A stretch of 64,000 bases of DNA from Sinanaerobacter sp. ZZT-01 (GTDB lineage: Bacteria; Bacillota; Clostridia; Peptostreptococcales; Anaerovoracaceae). Positions 21,380 to 32,322 of the stretch are shown here, in pieces. The notes under the pieces are model-generated. The model did not search any database, had not been told where the DNA came from, and saw only the letters and a list, made by a program, of their open reading frames with translations. The position numbers and the translations under genes were made by a program. How positions within the stretch are numbered: position 1 is the stretch's first letter; every line of letters starts with the position of its first letter. The stretch spans positions 1,860,001 through 1,924,000 of the forward strand of contig NZ_CP141728.1 of NCBI RefSeq assembly GCF_035621135.1, in the 5' to 3' direction.

Positions 21380-21408
21380 TTGTGGTAAAGGTGTGCTTAC
21401 TGTATAAT
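21380..21408 (+). promoter_or_regulatory. Promoter of spoVG
   Basis: TTGTGG at 21380-21385, a 17-nt spacer and TATAAT at 21403-21408. B. subtilis uses sigma-H here; I see a sigma-A-like site instead. Confidence 0.65.
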
Positions 21409-21482
21409 ACATTTATCAACCCATATAACCTATTAGGGGGATGGGTGCAGAATTGATCCGGGAGAAAGGGTGGTGTGTCAGT

Positions 21483-21788
21483 ATGGAAATAACTGATGTG
21501 AGGATTCGAAAGGTCAATGATGAGGGCAAGATGAAAGCGGTCGTTTCCGTCACGTTTGATGAAGAATTTGTAGTACATGACATTAAAATTATTGACGGAC
21601 AAAATGGATTGTTTGTGGCCATGCCAAGCAGAAAAATGGGTGAAGGCGATTTTCGAGATATTGCACATCCATTGATGTCGGAAACCAGAAATAAAATCAA
21701 GAATGCTATCTTCGAAGAATACAATCGTATCCTAGGAGAGAAGACAGATGATTTTTATGATGAACGGCAAAAGGTAATGCAATCCTAA
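21483..21788 (+). CDS. spoVG: SpoVG regulatory protein
   Basis: This small conserved nucleic-acid-binding protein of 101 residues affects septation at sporulation onset in Bacillus and virulence or capsule genes in other Firmicutes. It opens with [11 protein letters not shown] and contains the family block '[22 protein letters not shown]'. The ATG at 21483 is set by homology; the frame extends 14 codons upstream without family similarity. AGGGTGG lies about 10 nt ahead. A terminator follows, so spoVG is likely its own transcript. Confidence 0.95.
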   Translation: MEITDVRIRKVNDEGKMKAVVSVTFDEEFVVHDIKIIDGQNGLFVAMPSRKMGEGDFRDIAHPLMSETRNKIKNAIFEEYNRILGEKTDDFYDERQKVMQS

Positions 21789-21810
21789 TAATATCGGGGA
21801 TAAGGCATAA

Positions 21811-21845
21811 AAAAGCAGCGAATTCTTGATTACGCTGTTTTTTTA
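21811..21845 (+). terminator. Terminator after spoVG
   Basis: Arms CAGCG (21816-21820) and CGCTG (21833-21837), followed by eight T. Confidence 0.75.
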
Positions 21846-21953
21846 TGTAAATTTCTAGAGTGGTATCAGATAAGCAGATGATTTTTTCCTCTTTATATCT
21901 TGACATTTTGTTGATATACTTATAATGTAATATAGGACAAGGAGCGTTTAAAT

Positions 21954-22673
21954 ATGAGTGATAGGACGAATGAAATAGCTGAGTTTTTAAAAAGGGAAGA
22001 AGAAAAGCAAAAAGTGCGTTGGCAGATTATAATAGAACACCTAAAAAAGGGTGTTGTTTTTATGGATTGGAAAAATGCTTATATTGACGAATCAGTAACG
22101 ATTGGCGAAGGTACAGTCATTTGGCCTGGTGCTATTTTGCTTGGGAATACTTCCATTGGTAAAAATTGTGTCATTGGACACAATACTAGAATTGAGGACA
22201 GTATAATTGAAGACGAGGTCGAAATTCAGAATTCAGTTATTTTAGAAAGTCGGGTGGGAAGCCACACAAAGGTAGGTCCATTCGCATATTTAAGGCCGAA
22301 TAGCCGAATTGGGGAACATGCAAAGGTAGGTGATTTTGTAGAAGTAAAAAATTCTACATTAGGAAACCATTCAAAGGCATCTCATTTAACGTATATTGGA
22401 GATTCCGATGTCGGAGAACATGTTAATTTAGGGTGCGGCGTTGTCTTTGTAAATTATGATGGGAAAAATAAGCATCGTTCGGTCGTAAAGGACGGTGCGT
22501 TTGTTGGTTGTAATACTAATTTAGTATCGCCGGTTACAGTAGGAGAAGGCGCATATATTGCCGCCGGTACCACCGTGACAACAGATGTCCCGAATGAAGC
22601 GCTTTCTGTAGGGAGAGCAAAGCAAAAAAATATAGAAGGCTGGGTAAAGAAACGGGGATTATTAGAAAAATAA
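21954..22673 (+). CDS. glmU: GlmU acetyltransferase half only (single-domain GlmU)
   Basis: At 239 residues it matches only the C-terminal half of the usual 450-residue GlmU. Residues 1-38 correspond to the linker arm. Residues 40-225 are left-handed beta-helix hexapeptide repeats with the acetyltransferase site: H144 in 'SHLTYIGD' and NYDG at 167-170. It should turn glucosamine-1-P into GlcNAc-1-P. The N-terminal uridyltransferase domain that makes UDP-GlcNAc is missing, and the gene starts cleanly with its own ATG and AAGGAGCG. A separate pyrophosphorylase gene is therefore expected elsewhere. It lies in the normal glmU slot before prs. Confidence 0.88.
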   Translation: MSDRTNEIAEFLKREEEKQKVRWQIIIEHLKKGVVFMDWKNAYIDESVTIGEGTVIWPGAILLGNTSIGKNCVIGHNTRIEDSIIEDEVEIQNSVILESRVGSHTKVGPFAYLRPNSRIGEHAKVGDFVEVKNSTLGNHSKASHLTYIGDSDVGEHVNLGCGVVFVNYDGKNKHRSVVKDGAFVGCNTNLVSPVTVGEGAYIAAGTTVTTDVPNEALSVGRAKQKNIEGWVKKRGLLEK

Positions 22674-22708
22674 AATGTGATGATGGTCGAAGGAAATGGA
22701 GGACAATA

Positions 22709-23659
22709 ATGAAGAACGGCGTGTTCACAGATTACAAAATTTTTACAGGGAATTCTAACCCTGAATTGGCAGAAGAAATTGCGAAAATAATGGGAAAGCC
22801 TTTAGGAAAGGCAACTGTGACCAAATTTAGTGATGGAGAAATTTCTGTCAACTTATGGGAAACGGTTCGTGGAATTGATACATATATCGTTCAACCCACA
22901 TGTGATCCTGTGAATGATAGTTTGATGGAGCTGCTGATTATGATTGATGCGATGAAGCGTGCATCTGCAGGCAGAATTAATGCGGTAATTCCTTATTATG
23001 GATATGCAAGACAAGATAGAAAAGCAAAAGCGAGAGATCCGATTACAGCAAAGCTTGTTGCTGATCTTTTAAGCAGCGCGGGAGCAGACCGTGTGGTAAC
23101 GATGGATTTGCATGCGTCACAAATTCAAGGCTATTTTAATATTCCGCTGGATCACCTGCTTGGCATGCCGATCTTAGTAAAATATTTTATGGAAAAGAAA
23201 TTGGACAACCTCGTTGTGGTTTCTCCAGATCTTGGAAGTGTAACACGGGCAAGAAACATGGCACAGCCTCTTGATGTACCGATTGCAATTGTCGACAAGA
23301 GAAGACCAAAAGCGAATGTAAGTGAAGTAATGAATATAATCGGAGACATTCAGGATAAAAATGTACTGATTGTCGATGATATGATTGATACAGCAGGAAC
23401 TTTAACAAATGCGGCAAATGCGCTAAAGGATTTAGGTGCAAGAGAAGTATATGCCTGTGCAACTCATGCTGTTCTTTCAGGTCCGGCTATTGAACGAATT
23501 GAAAGCTCAGTAATTAAAGAATGTGTACTGTTGAATACTGTTTTAATTCCGCAGGAAAAAAGAAGCCCTAAGATTAAGGTGTTATCTGTGGCACCTTTGT
23601 TTGCAGAGGCAATGATTCGTATCTTTACAAACGATTCTATCAGCAAATTATTTGATTAA
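22709..23659 (+). CDS. prs: Ribose-phosphate pyrophosphokinase
   Basis: It makes PRPP from ribose-5-phosphate and ATP for nucleotide, NAD, histidine and tryptophan synthesis. The 316-residue length is typical. Visible motifs are '[19 protein letters not shown]', '[14 protein letters not shown]' and the PRPP loop '[13 protein letters not shown]'. These fit class I, phosphate-activated PRPP synthase. TGGAGG precedes the ATG. It follows glmU by 35 nt, as in Bacillus. PRPP is also the signal sensed by the purR product encoded nearby. Confidence 0.97.
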   Translation: MKNGVFTDYKIFTGNSNPELAEEIAKIMGKPLGKATVTKFSDGEISVNLWETVRGIDTYIVQPTCDPVNDSLMELLIMIDAMKRASAGRINAVIPYYGYARQDRKAKARDPITAKLVADLLSSAGADRVVTMDLHASQIQGYFNIPLDHLLGMPILVKYFMEKKLDNLVVVSPDLGSVTRARNMAQPLDVPIAIVDKRRPKANVSEVMNIIGDIQDKNVLIVDDMIDTAGTLTNAANALKDLGAREVYACATHAVLSGPAIERIESSVIKECVLLNTVLIPQEKRSPKIKVLSVAPLFAEAMIRIFTNDSISKLFD

Positions 23660-23725
23660 AGCGGTCGAAATGAATCTTCTCGTCCGCTTATGTATCGATA
23701 ATAGGTGTTTGCAGGAGGAGATTTT

Positions 23726-24310
23726 ATGTATATCATTGTAGGACTGGGTAATCCAGGAAAACAATATGAAAATACAAGACATAATATTGGCTTTATTACA
23801 ATTGAACAATTAGCGCAAAAACATGGAATTAGTGTGACAAAATTAAAACATAAAGCTTTGGTCGGAGAAGGAAGAATCTCCGACCAAAAAGTTTTATTGG
23901 TTAAACCTCAGACCTATATGAATCTCAGCGGAAATTCTGTTCGAGAAATTATAGAATATTACAAAGAGGACATAACAAATTTAGTTGTTATTTATGATGA
24001 CATTGACATTCCCACCGGAACAGTACGTATAAGAAAAAAAGGAAGTGCGGGAACGCATAATGGAATGCGCTCTATTTTATATGATATTCAGTCAGATCAG
24101 TTTCCAAGAATTCGGATTGGTATTGGAGGAGAGCGGAAAATGCCTCTTGACCGTTATGTCATCGGAGGGTTCACAAAGGAAGAAAAGCCTTTAATGGAAG
24201 AAGCGGTTATAACTGCCGTTCAAGCCGTAGAATGTATGCTGCAAAAGGGAATAGATAAGGCAATGAACGAGTATAATGTAAAACCGCGAAAAGAAGGGGA
24301 TCAAGAGTAA
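23726..24310 (+). CDS. pth: Peptidyl-tRNA hydrolase
   Basis: It releases tRNA from peptidyl-tRNA dropped by ribosomes. The protein has 194 residues. The N-terminal 'IIVGLGNPGKQYENTRHN' contains the catalytic His19, and 'VKPQTYMNLSG' and 'GGHNG'-type 'AGTHNGMRSI' segments follow. The ATG at 23726 has AGGAGGAG upstream; an earlier ATG at 23705 precedes that site. The stop is followed after one base by the mfd start codon, so the pair is probably cotranscribed. No ctc gene lies between prs and pth. Confidence 0.96.
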   Translation: MYIIVGLGNPGKQYENTRHNIGFITIEQLAQKHGISVTKLKHKALVGEGRISDQKVLLVKPQTYMNLSGNSVREIIEYYKEDITNLVVIYDDIDIPTGTVRIRKKGSAGTHNGMRSILYDIQSDQFPRIRIGIGGERKMPLDRYVIGGFTKEEKPLMEEAVITAVQAVECMLQKGIDKAMNEYNVKPRKEGDQE

Positions 24311-24311
24311 C

Positions 24312-27300
24312 ATGAGTAATCAGGTTCTGAATGGAAAATTTAGGGGATTACGTTCCTTAGTCAGAAATGCGAAGGGTATTTTTAATTTCTCAGGTGTGGC
24401 GGAAAGTAGAGTTGCGCCGATTGTCAGTATCGTTACAAAAGAAAGAAAGGGACAAAGCTTAATCGTAACCTCTTCGTATGGAAAGGCAAAGCGATTGGCG
24501 GAGGACCTGTCTTTTTTTGTTTCTAAAAAAATATATGTAATTCCGGAAGAAGAACAAAGCTTCCTTCGATATGATGCAAAAAGCCATCAGTATTTAGAGC
24601 AACGGCTGCGTGCCGTAACCGCTCTGTTAAAGGGTGAAGACTGCATTGTCATTACACCGATTTCAGGAGCATTAAAGCCAATGGCTCCGAAGGATATTTT
24701 TTCTGCTTATGCAGTAAAATTAAAAATTGGAGAAGAGGCTGAGGTTGAAGAATTAAAAAAGAATTTAACCTACATGGGCTATGAACGTGCTCCTTTTGTT
24801 GAGGCAAAAGGGCAGTATGGGATTCGTGGAGGGATTTTGGACATCTTTCCGCTGGACTGTCAATATCCGTGCCGAATTGAATTCTTTGACACAGAGATTG
24901 ATTCTATACGTAGCTTTGACCCGCTGACACAGCGATCCCAGGATACATTGGAAGAAATATCGATCTATCCGGCAAAACATATGGTAGATATCGGCGGTGA
25001 TGCCTTATTTGAGTTAGGTGCAAAAAAAATTGAAAAAGCATACCAGCGTCAAGCAAAAAGATTATCTGAAGATAAGAAAGAACGCCTGCTGGCTCGAAAA
25101 GACCAAATATTAGAATGCATCCAGACTGGAACAAATAAGCAACTGCTTGAAGCGTATATCCCTTATTTTTATGAAAAATTAGAATATATTTGGGATTATA
25201 TGCAGAGCAAAAGGACTCTGATTGCAGACGATCCGGATCGTATATTAGAAAAACTGGAATTCCGAGAAGGAGAAGCTAAGGAAGACTTTAAGGTGCTTTT
25301 GGAACGTGGCGAAGCTGTTCCTGAAGACAGTGCAATTATCGCCGGAAAGAATTTACTGTTTTCTCTTTATAAAAATGAGACGGTTTTTCTTTTTACCCCA
25401 TTTCAAAAACAAATCAAAGGAATCGGGCAACTTGACGGAAGCTTTCAAATTACCTCCAAGCAGCCTCCGGTTTTCAATGGACGGATGGATTTCTTGGAGA
25501 CAGAGCTTATGCGTTATGTAAAGCTGGGCTATCAAGTGCTTCTTTCTTGTTCAACGGAAGAGCGTAATATTAATATGAGAGATTTTCTTTCTCGATGCGG
25601 GCTGGAAGAAAAAGTGCAGATTGTATCCGGTCAGCTTGTTTCCGGTATGGAATACCCGGAAGAACATCTGGTTATTATTTCTGACAGTGATATTTTCGTT
25701 CATACGAAGCAAAAACGAGTAAGGAAAGAAAATAAAAATGCAAAGCCGATTAAAGTTTTTACTGATATCCGCAAAGGTGATTTTGTTGTGCATGAAAATC
25801 ATGGAATTGGTAAATTTTTAGGTGTTGAACAATTAGACATTCAAGGAAGTAAAAAAGATTACTTAAAGATAAAATATGCCGGTGAAGATATGCTGTATGT
25901 TCCGGTGGAACAAATGGATATCATTCAAAAATACGTGGGAAACGATGGAGCAAACCCTAGAATTAATAAGCTTTCCAGTGGAGAATGGAAAAAAACCAAA
26001 GCGAAGGCAAAAGCGGCAATTGCAGATATGGCTAAGGAACTTCTCGAATTGTCCGCTGCACGCCAATTGGAGAAGGGGTATGCATTTTCAACGGATTCAC
26101 CATGGCAAAAAGAATTTGAAGATGCATTTCCTTATGAAGAAACACCGGATCAGCTGCGGTGTATTAACGAAATAAAAAAGGATATGGAAAGAGAAATCCC
26201 TATGGATCGTTTGCTTTGTGGAGATGTGGGCTACGGAAAGACAGAAGTTGCTGCACGTGCGGTCTTTAAATGCGTGGCAGATGGGAAACAAGCGGCAATT
26301 TTGGTACCGACAACGATTTTAGCGAATCAGCACTATTATACTTTTAAGAACCGCTTTGGAAATTTTCCGTTTCAAATTGATATGCTCTGCCGGTTTCGAA
26401 ATGAGAGACAGCAGGATGGGATTGTTGATCAAATAAGAAATGGAACGATGGATATCGTAGTGGGAACACACCGCATGCTTTCCAAGGATGTACGATTTAA
26501 AAATTTAGGATTACTGGTAATTGACGAAGAACAGCGCTTCGGCGTTCAGCATAAAGAAATACTAAAGCAATTGAGGAAAAATGTAGATGTATTAACACTG
26601 TCTGCGACACCAATTCCGCGTACCTTGCACATGTCCTTGGTGGGGATTAAAGAAATGAGCCTGATTGAAGAACCGCCGGAGGAACGATATCCTGTGCAGA
26701 CATACGTGATGGAGCAGGAAGATGAGGTGATAAGGGAAGCTATTCAGAAAGAATTAGACCGAGGTGGGCAGGTATATGTCGTATATAATCGTGTACGCGG
26801 TATTCACCGTATTGCAGAACTGATTCAAAGCCTTGTTCCGGAAGCAAATGTTGCTATTGGTCATGGACAAATGGGAGAAAAGACGTTGGAAGATGTCATG
26901 ATTGATTTTATAAACGGAAAATACAATGTCTTAATCGCAACCACGATTATTGAGTCCGGCATTGATATTCCAAATGTGAATACCATTCTGATTATCGATG
27001 CCGATCACTTTGGATTATCTCAGCTGTATCAACTTCGTGGAAGAGTCGGACGTTCTAACCGCATGGCCTATGCGTATTTACTTTATCAGAAAGATAAGGT
27101 TTTAACAGAAATTGCCGAAAAAAGGCTTCGTTCGATTAAGGAATTTACAGAGTTTGGATCCGGCTTCCGCATTGCAATGCGAGACTTGGAAATACGAGGG
27201 GCTGGCAATCTTCTTGGGATGGAGCAAAGTGGGCATATGATGCAGATTGGTTACGAATTGTATTGTAAGCTAGTGGAGGATGCCATTCGAGAACTCGGTG

Positions 27301-27758
27301 GAGATGTGAGTCAGGAAGAGGAAATTGAAACTTCTATCGAGCTGGAGGTACCTGCGTTTATACCAGATTCTTATATCGGTGATGAATTATTAAAATTACA
27401 GATGTATAAAAAAATTGCATTTTTAAGGGATGGGGAAGAGAAGCTTGAAGTTGTTGATGAGCTTTTAGACAGATTTGGAGATATCCCGATGGAAACCAGC
27501 AATTTAATCGATATTGCCTTGATTAAATCATATGCAGGAAAGCTTGGAATCAATCGAATTCATCAGGAGCAGAAAAAGTTGGTATTTGATTTTGAAATAA
27601 AAAATAAATTAACTGCGGATAAAATGGCTCGTTTAGTGGAAACTTACGGAATGAATCTACTAATTTACGGAGGCGTGAAGCCTTCCATAAAATATAATAT
27701 GGCGAGCAAAGATAAGCTGAGTGAGACTTTAGGCTTTCTCCAGAAACTGCTGGGATAA
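24312..27758 (+). CDS. mfd: Transcription-repair coupling factor
   Basis: Mfd removes stalled RNA polymerase and recruits UvrA to lesions. The protein has 1148 residues with a full domain order: a UvrB-like N-terminal part, a CarD-like polymerase-interaction domain near 480-550 ('[18 protein letters not shown]'), and the helicase with GDVGYGKT at 637-644, DEEQ near 738 and 'QLRGRVGRS'. The C-terminal regulatory domain is at about 990-1148. Its uvrA and uvrB partners are encoded at 47-52 kb of this window. It lies one base after pth. Confidence 0.97.
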   Translation: MSNQVLNGKFRGLRSLVRNAKGIFNFSGVAESRVAPIVSIVTKERKGQSLIVTSSYGKAKRLAEDLSFFVSKKIYVIPEEEQSFLRYDAKSHQYLEQRLRAVTALLKGEDCIVITPISGALKPMAPKDIFSAYAVKLKIGEEAEVEELKKNLTYMGYERAPFVEAKGQYGIRGGILDIFPLDCQYPCRIEFFDTEIDSIRSFDPLTQRSQDTLEEISIYPAKHMVDIGGDALFELGAKKIEKAYQRQAKRLSEDKKERLLARKDQILECIQTGTNKQLLEAYIPYFYEKLEYIWDYMQSKRTLIADDPDRILEKLEFREGEAKEDFKVLLERGEAVPEDSAIIAGKNLLFSLYKNETVFLFTPFQKQIKGIGQLDGSFQITSKQPPVFNGRMDFLETELMRYVKLGYQVLLSCSTEERNINMRDFLSRCGLEEKVQIVSGQLVSGMEYPEEHLVIISDSDIFVHTKQKRVRKENKNAKPIKVFTDIRKGDFVVHENHGIGKFLGVEQLDIQGSKKDYLKIKYAGEDMLYVPVEQMDIIQKYVGNDGANPRINKLSSGEWKKTKAKAKAAIADMAKELLELSAARQLEKGYAFSTDSPWQKEFEDAFPYEETPDQLRCINEIKKDMEREIPMDRLLCGDVGYGKTEVAARAVFKCVADGKQAAILVPTTILANQHYYTFKNRFGNFPFQIDMLCRFRNERQQDGIVDQIRNGTMDIVVGTHRMLSKDVRFKNLGLLVIDEEQRFGVQHKEILKQLRKNVDVLTLSATPIPRTLHMSLVGIKEMSLIEEPPEERYPVQTYVMEQEDEVIREAIQKELDRGGQVYVVYNRVRGIHRIAELIQSLVPEANVAIGHGQMGEKTLEDVMIDFINGKYNVLIATTIIESGIDIPNVNTILIIDADHFGLSQLYQLRGRVGRSNRMAYAYLLYQKDKVLTEIAEKRLRSIKEFTEFGSGFRIAMRDLEIRGAGNLLGMEQSGHMMQIGYELYCKLVEDAIRELGGDVSQEEEIETSIELEVPAFIPDSYIGDELLKLQMYKKIAFLRDGEEKLEVVDELLDRFGDIPMETSNLIDIALIKSYAGKLGINRIHQEQKKLVFDFEIKNKLTADKMARLVETYGMNLLIYGGVKPSIKYNMASKDKLSETLGFLQKLLG

Positions 27759-27826
27759 GCATTAAAAAAATGATATACTATTTTTGTTCTATAACAAAAT
27801 GAAAAACAAGTATGAGGAGATAAAAA

Positions 27827-28813
27827 ATGAAATTAAAAAGATGGACGATGATTTTGCTGGCATTGATGTTGGTTATCAGCTTTACTGCCTGCGGAAGTAA
27901 GGCAGATAATACGAAGGTAGCCAAGGTCGGTGATACAACGATAACGAGGGATCAGCTGAGTCAATATATTTCGTGGAATGCCTATGCAGCAGGATATGAT
28001 ATGAGTCAGATCACTAAAGATAGCCAGAAAGATTATTTAGCATCTCTGATGCTTGAGCAGATGATTGCAGATGAGCTGGTAAAGCGATACTGTGAAAGAG
28101 AAAAGTTAGACGTATTTGTTGATACCCATGATGAAGACTTGAAAAATTTCCTGAAATCAGTAAAAGAGAATGCCGGAACTATGGTAAAAGAACAAGGAAT
28201 TACAACTGATACGTTAACTACGTTTTATAATTCTCAATACTATGCAAAGGCAATGTATGATGATTTAAAGGGAAGCATTGAAGATTTAGATGAGCAAGCT
28301 GAGGCTTATTATAATGCGAATACTTCACTGTTCACTTCTAAAGATTTATATTTGACAGCAAGTCATATTCTCGTGAAAACAGAAGAAGAAGCAAAAGAGG
28401 TCAAAAAAGAGCTAGATGCAGGTAAGGATTTCGCAAAGCTTGCATCAGAAAAATCAATTGATCCAGGAAGCAAAGATAAGGGTGGAGAGCTGGGATCCTT
28501 TAAAGAAGGAGAAATGGTTGCCGAATTTTGGGAAGGCGCAAAAGCATTAAAAGTCGGTGAAATCAGTGAGCCGATTAAAAGCAGTTTCGGTTACCATATT
28601 ATAAAATTGACTGACCGTAAAGAACCCGGACTGGCTACTTTTGAAGAGGCAAAGACGCAGGCAGAAGATTCTGTTGTAAATCAAAAATATCAGGAAGTAA
28701 TTGGAGAATTGAAAAAAGAAATAAAAGTAGAATATTTAGATAAAAAGGAAGTACAGACAGACAATAATAAGAACAATAGCACCGATGGTAAGACCAAGGC
28801 TGACGAAGAATAG
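27827..28813 (+). CDS. prsA: PrsA-like foldase lipoprotein (parvulin PPIase)
   Basis: This 328-residue extracytoplasmic foldase helps secreted proteins fold after export. A signal peptide of about 21 residues ends in a lipobox 'FTAC' with Cys22 as the lipidated residue. A SurA-like N-terminal chaperone region follows. The parvulin domain covers about 176-267, with 'ASHILVKTEEEAKEV' and 'SSFGYHIIKLTDR'. The C-terminal tail is Lys/Asn/Asp-rich. It sits after mfd, where B. subtilis has spoVT. An intrinsic terminator follows. Confidence 0.92.
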   Translation: MKLKRWTMILLALMLVISFTACGSKADNTKVAKVGDTTITRDQLSQYISWNAYAAGYDMSQITKDSQKDYLASLMLEQMIADELVKRYCEREKLDVFVDTHDEDLKNFLKSVKENAGTMVKEQGITTDTLTTFYNSQYYAKAMYDDLKGSIEDLDEQAEAYYNANTSLFTSKDLYLTASHILVKTEEEAKEVKKELDAGKDFAKLASEKSIDPGSKDKGGELGSFKEGEMVAEFWEGAKALKVGEISEPIKSSFGYHIIKLTDRKEPGLATFEEAKTQAEDSVVNQKYQEVIGELKKEIKVEYLDKKEVQTDNNKNNSTDGKTKADEE

Positions 28814-28874
28814 AATCATAGCTTAAAATAGAGTGCTTTCATACGTTAATTCATGAAAGTATGACTTGAAAAAG

Positions 28875-28915
28875 AAAAGCGGACTCCCTATAATAAGTAA
28901 GGAGCCGCTTTTTTA
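28875..28915 (+). terminator. Terminator after prsA
   Basis: Arms AAAAGCGGACTCC and GGAGCCGCTTTT with a single mismatch, a loop of about 13 nt and a T-run. Confidence 0.85.
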
Positions 28916-28994
28916 TATAATATAAGATATCGGTTTCTATCTTATGAAAAAGGTGAGTGTAGAAGGGGGAAGCCTTGCCGATAAAGGAGACAAT

Positions 28995-29873
28995 ATGAGA
29001 GTGAATTTATTTCAGATAAAAAAAATCATAATGGTTTTGCTGGGAAATGCGGTTTATGCATTTGGAGTTGCTGCATTTATCATACCAAACGGTTTAATAA
29101 CAGGAGGAAGCACGGGTCTTGCTCTGTTTTTTCATTATCAATTTTCGATTCCAGTCAGTGTGTTTGTAGGCATATTTAATATTATTATGTTCCTGTTGGG
29201 GGCTTGGATATTAGGAAAAAGCTTTGCATTAACAACACTTGTCAGTACTTTTTTTTATCCGGTCATCTTATCATTATTTCAGCATCTTCCGTTTTCTAAG
29301 GGGTTGACGGAAAATCCGATTTTGGCAATCGTATATGCAGGGGGCATGATCGGGCTGGGAATTGGATTTGTATTGCGAGAAGGAGCATCAACCGGAGGGA
29401 TGGATATTCCGCCGCTGCTGCTAAACAAAAAATTCGGCCTCTCTATATCGATCATGCTGTATGTATTTGACAGCGGCATTTTATTGCTCCAAATGTTTCA
29501 AGCTTCAGTGGAGCAGGTATTGAGCGGTATTTTAGTGGTCTTAATTTACACAGTGGTGCTGGATAAGGTGCTTTTGGCAGGGAAAGCGCAGACACAAGTT
29601 AAAATTATAAGCGATAAATATGAAGAAATTAACGAAATGATTTTAAAAACTATGGATCGTGGCTCCACTTTGCTGAAAGCGCAGACTGGCTGTTTGCGTA
29701 AGGATCAATATATGGTTTTAACGGTGATATCCAATCGAGAGCTTCCCAAATTGAATGCTTTTATAAAAGAGATTGACTCGGATGCATTTATGATGATTGA
29801 CCAAATAAATGAAGTTCGAGGACGTGGATTTACAATTGAAAAATATCATAAAAAAGAAGGTTTTTCGGAATAA
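28995..29873 (+). CDS. YitT-family membrane protein
   Basis: This 292-residue membrane protein has about five to six helices (DUF161) in residues 1-195. A cytoplasmic DUF2179 domain follows (about 205-285), with 'MDRGSTLLKAQTGCLRKDQYM' and 'EVRGRGFTI'. The YitT/YqfU family is widespread in Firmicutes, and its transport function is not established. I chose the ATG at 28995 because AAAGGAG lies 7 nt upstream; an ATG at 28944 lacks one. It is a single-gene unit following a terminator. Confidence 0.88.
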   Translation: MRVNLFQIKKIIMVLLGNAVYAFGVAAFIIPNGLITGGSTGLALFFHYQFSIPVSVFVGIFNIIMFLLGAWILGKSFALTTLVSTFFYPVILSLFQHLPFSKGLTENPILAIVYAGGMIGLGIGFVLREGASTGGMDIPPLLLNKKFGLSISIMLYVFDSGILLLQMFQASVEQVLSGILVVLIYTVVLDKVLLAGKAQTQVKIISDKYEEINEMILKTMDRGSTLLKAQTGCLRKDQYMVLTVISNRELPKLNAFIKEIDSDAFMMIDQINEVRGRGFTIEKYHKKEGFSE

Positions 29874-29977
29874 AAAATAAGAATCTACGAATCGTAGACA
29901 AATTCCAATAAGAATTGATTGTTCTATTTTAGCGAGTATGTTCTTCTATAACAAATAAGAAAAGGCGGTAAAATACA

Positions 29978-31222
29978 ATGGATCAGAACTTTGCAGATAA
30001 AATCACAAAATTGAGAAAAAGTAAGAATATGACACAGCAAGAGCTTGCGGAGCAACTAGGTGTGACGAACAAAGCTGTCTCACGATGGGAAACCGGTGAA
30101 GGGTATCCTGAGGTCACTTTGCTTATAGATTTGGCACAGGTATTTGGTGTGACGGTTGATTATCTATTCCAGAAGGGAAATTCATCAACTGAGATGAATC
30201 AGTTACGTGGGAAAGAAGGAGCGACAAAGAGAAAAGGCAATCTGCCCTATCGAAAAGAAAAGTTGATATGGATCGATTTTCTTTCTTTTGTAATGCCCCT
30301 TTTCTCATTGCTTTTATTTATTCTCCTTTTATGTATTCCAGCGTTGGGAGGAGGTCTTTCTTTTTGCCTTTTTTTACTTTTTTGGGGAATCAGCCTTTAC
30401 TTTAGAAAAAATTATTATTGGAAATTAAGAGAAGAACTAGAGGAAGGAGAAAAAACGACTGCGTGGTGTACTTGGTATCGCCTTCTTTGTATTCTATTAT
30501 TTTTTCCAATTCAATCCATTGTTAAAAACACCTTTTTTATACCGCTTGCAGAGAGAGATTTTTTTGAGCTTTTTAAACTTTTAGGTGAAGTCGCCGATGA
30601 AAATTGGCGAGTGGTGGCTCTATATGTAAATTTGCTCCTAATCGCTCTTTCTTTGCTGTTAACGGGAGCTTTGTATATTTGGGGAATTTACTTTGTTACC
30701 GCGAATGAAAAGGATGTAAATCATCCGCCCCGTATCCTGTTTTGGCTGTATGATTCTCTAGATAGCTTAGACAGAGTGCAGCATATAAAACTGGATGTGT
30801 TTCATGGCGTAACGGTGATATGTCTTTTTTCTTTTTTTTATTTGAATTTAGATAAAATTGGGATGAAAGACGACGGTTTAATGATAAAGAGCAATCGATT
30901 ATGGCTTTGTGTGACGGTTATAGGGATTGTTTTTATTTATGCAGCAGCTTTATTTTGTTTTTTTCAGCTTATAATAAAGAATATACCTAAAAAATATTTT
31001 TATCGTAACTGCATCGTCTTATCGCTGGTAGCTGCAGGCATTTGCGTCAGCGGACAACGTGTTTATATTGTTACAAATACAGGAAGAATTGTAGATCCCG
31101 ATGCGGTTATGAATTGGGATTTAGTTTCTTCCGCTCTTCAGCTGAATCACACGATCTTATTCGTCTTTCTTCTCTTTGCATTCGTGATTTTCATCACTTT
31201 TAATCGTCAGGCAAGAAAATAG
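29978..31222 (+). CDS. XRE-type regulator fused to a polytopic membrane domain
   Basis: The N-terminus (about residues 5-62) is a Cro/CI helix-turn-helix with 'MTQQELAEQLGVTNKAVSRWETGEGYP', a form typical of clostridial regulators. From residue 105 to 410 there are about eight hydrophobic segments separated by short charged loops, with no enzyme motif I know. A protein of this kind would bind DNA from the membrane, perhaps sensing a ligand or membrane state. It has its own AAGGCGG site. Its targets are unknown, and it may regulate itself or the adjacent yitT-like gene. Confidence 0.8.
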   Translation: MDQNFADKITKLRKSKNMTQQELAEQLGVTNKAVSRWETGEGYPEVTLLIDLAQVFGVTVDYLFQKGNSSTEMNQLRGKEGATKRKGNLPYRKEKLIWIDFLSFVMPLFSLLLFILLLCIPALGGGLSFCLFLLFWGISLYFRKNYYWKLREELEEGEKTTAWCTWYRLLCILLFFPIQSIVKNTFFIPLAERDFFELFKLLGEVADENWRVVALYVNLLLIALSLLLTGALYIWGIYFVTANEKDVNHPPRILFWLYDSLDSLDRVQHIKLDVFHGVTVICLFSFFYLNLDKIGMKDDGLMIKSNRLWLCVTVIGIVFIYAAALFCFFQLIIKNIPKKYFYRNCIVLSLVAAGICVSGQRVYIVTNTGRIVDPDAVMNWDLVSSALQLNHTILFVFLLFAFVIFITFNRQARK

Positions 31223-31341
31223 GGATAAACAATATTTCAAAAAAAAAACAATTTTTCTGGTATATTTTTTCTTTGAAAGCAAACAATAGAAACAAGTTAA
31301 AAAGTAAGAAAAAATATACTGAAAATGAAAGGATTGTTTGT

Positions 31342-31887
31342 ATGAAAGCAACAGGAATAGTGAGAAGAATTGATGACCTGGGGCGTGTTGTGATCCCAAA
31401 GGAAATAAGAAGAACCATGCGAATTCGAGAGGGTGATCCACTGGAAATATATACGGACCGCGAAGGAGAAGTTATTTTAAAGAAATATTCCCCGATTGGT
31501 GAACTGAATGAATTTGCAGGTGATTACGCAGAAATAGCAAGTAAAATGCTGGGGTGTACATTTGTTGTTACAGATACAGATCAAATTATTGCTGTAGCAG
31601 GAGCACCTAAAAAGGAATTCTTAGAAAAACGTATTGCGCAGACTGTAGAAACTATAATTCATGAAAAAACAAGCCGCTTGTTTGATCAAGAAGAAAAATT
31701 AGAAAATATTACGATGGAAACTTCCGAAGGAAGTGAATATCAGTCATATATGATTGCACCAATTATATCTCAGGGAGATGCGATTGGTTCGGTCATCTTG
31801 ATGAAAAAAGAAGGCTCGATACAGGATGCTGAGAAAAAGACTGCAGAAATCGGAGCACAATTTTTGGCACGTCAAATGGAAAACTAG
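31342..31887 (+). CDS. spoVT: Stage V sporulation protein T
   Basis: SpoVT is a forespore regulator that modulates sigma-G genes. The protein has 181 residues. The AbrB-type DNA-binding domain, 'MKATGIVRRIDDLGRVVIP', occupies about 1-50, and a GAF-like domain covers about 58-178, where a signal is sensed in Bacillus. The ATG at 31342 is set by the AbrB domain; the frame runs 23 codons further upstream but without a ribosome site. Two AbrB-fold regulators, this and abrB at 14.2 kb, are thus in the window. Confidence 0.96.
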   Translation: MKATGIVRRIDDLGRVVIPKEIRRTMRIREGDPLEIYTDREGEVILKKYSPIGELNEFAGDYAEIASKMLGCTFVVTDTDQIIAVAGAPKKEFLEKRIAQTVETIIHEKTSRLFDQEEKLENITMETSEGSEYQSYMIAPIISQGDAIGSVILMKKEGSIQDAEKKTAEIGAQFLARQMEN

Positions 31888-31905
31888 TGAAAAAAGATGT
31901 GAAAT

Positions 31906-31945
31906 AATACGTCGGCAGTTTCGGCTGCTGGCGTATTTTTATTTT
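31906..31945 (+). terminator. Terminator after spoVT
   Basis: Arms AATACGTCGGCAG and CTGCTGGCGTATT with two wobble pairs, a 6-nt loop, then a T-rich tail. Confidence 0.7.
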
Positions 31946-32322
31946 ATTTTTTACCCGATAAAAACGATTGCTGCAGAATTGATATTTCCGTACTTTTCAA
32001 AGAAAAAATTTAAGATTGATATTTCTTTTGGAAACTTGTGAAAATAGGAATCTTTGAATCTGTTATTTCTACTTTTTATATGAAAGAAAAAGGAATCTAT
32101 GGTATAATAAATACGTTTTATATAACAAAATTAGAAAATTTTGTATCAGATGTATTTATTGTATCAGAAAGAAGCGAATCGAACAATAATCTGCATGGAT
32201 GATAGAATAAATGCTTATGTAACGAAATCGATTGATTTTGCGTTGATATCAGAGTGGAATGCCGGAGCAGGGGCTGCACTTATGATAGTCGAATCAATGG
32301 ATATAGAAAGTGAGGACTTCTC
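31946..32322 (+). other. Gene-poor stretch before the deaminase gene
   Basis: AT-rich sequence holding a TATAAT at 32103-32108 with a weak -35, which may start the deaminase transcript. A 67-codon open frame begins at the ATG at 32150 and overlaps the deaminase start by 28 bases. It has no ribosome site and no family I recognise, so I do not call it a gene. Confidence 0.45.

Noticed and set aside
21901-21935. TTGACA with nearby TATAAT before glmU
   Set aside because: The spacing is 15 nt (or 17 to a poor TAATGT), so I did not call a promoter.
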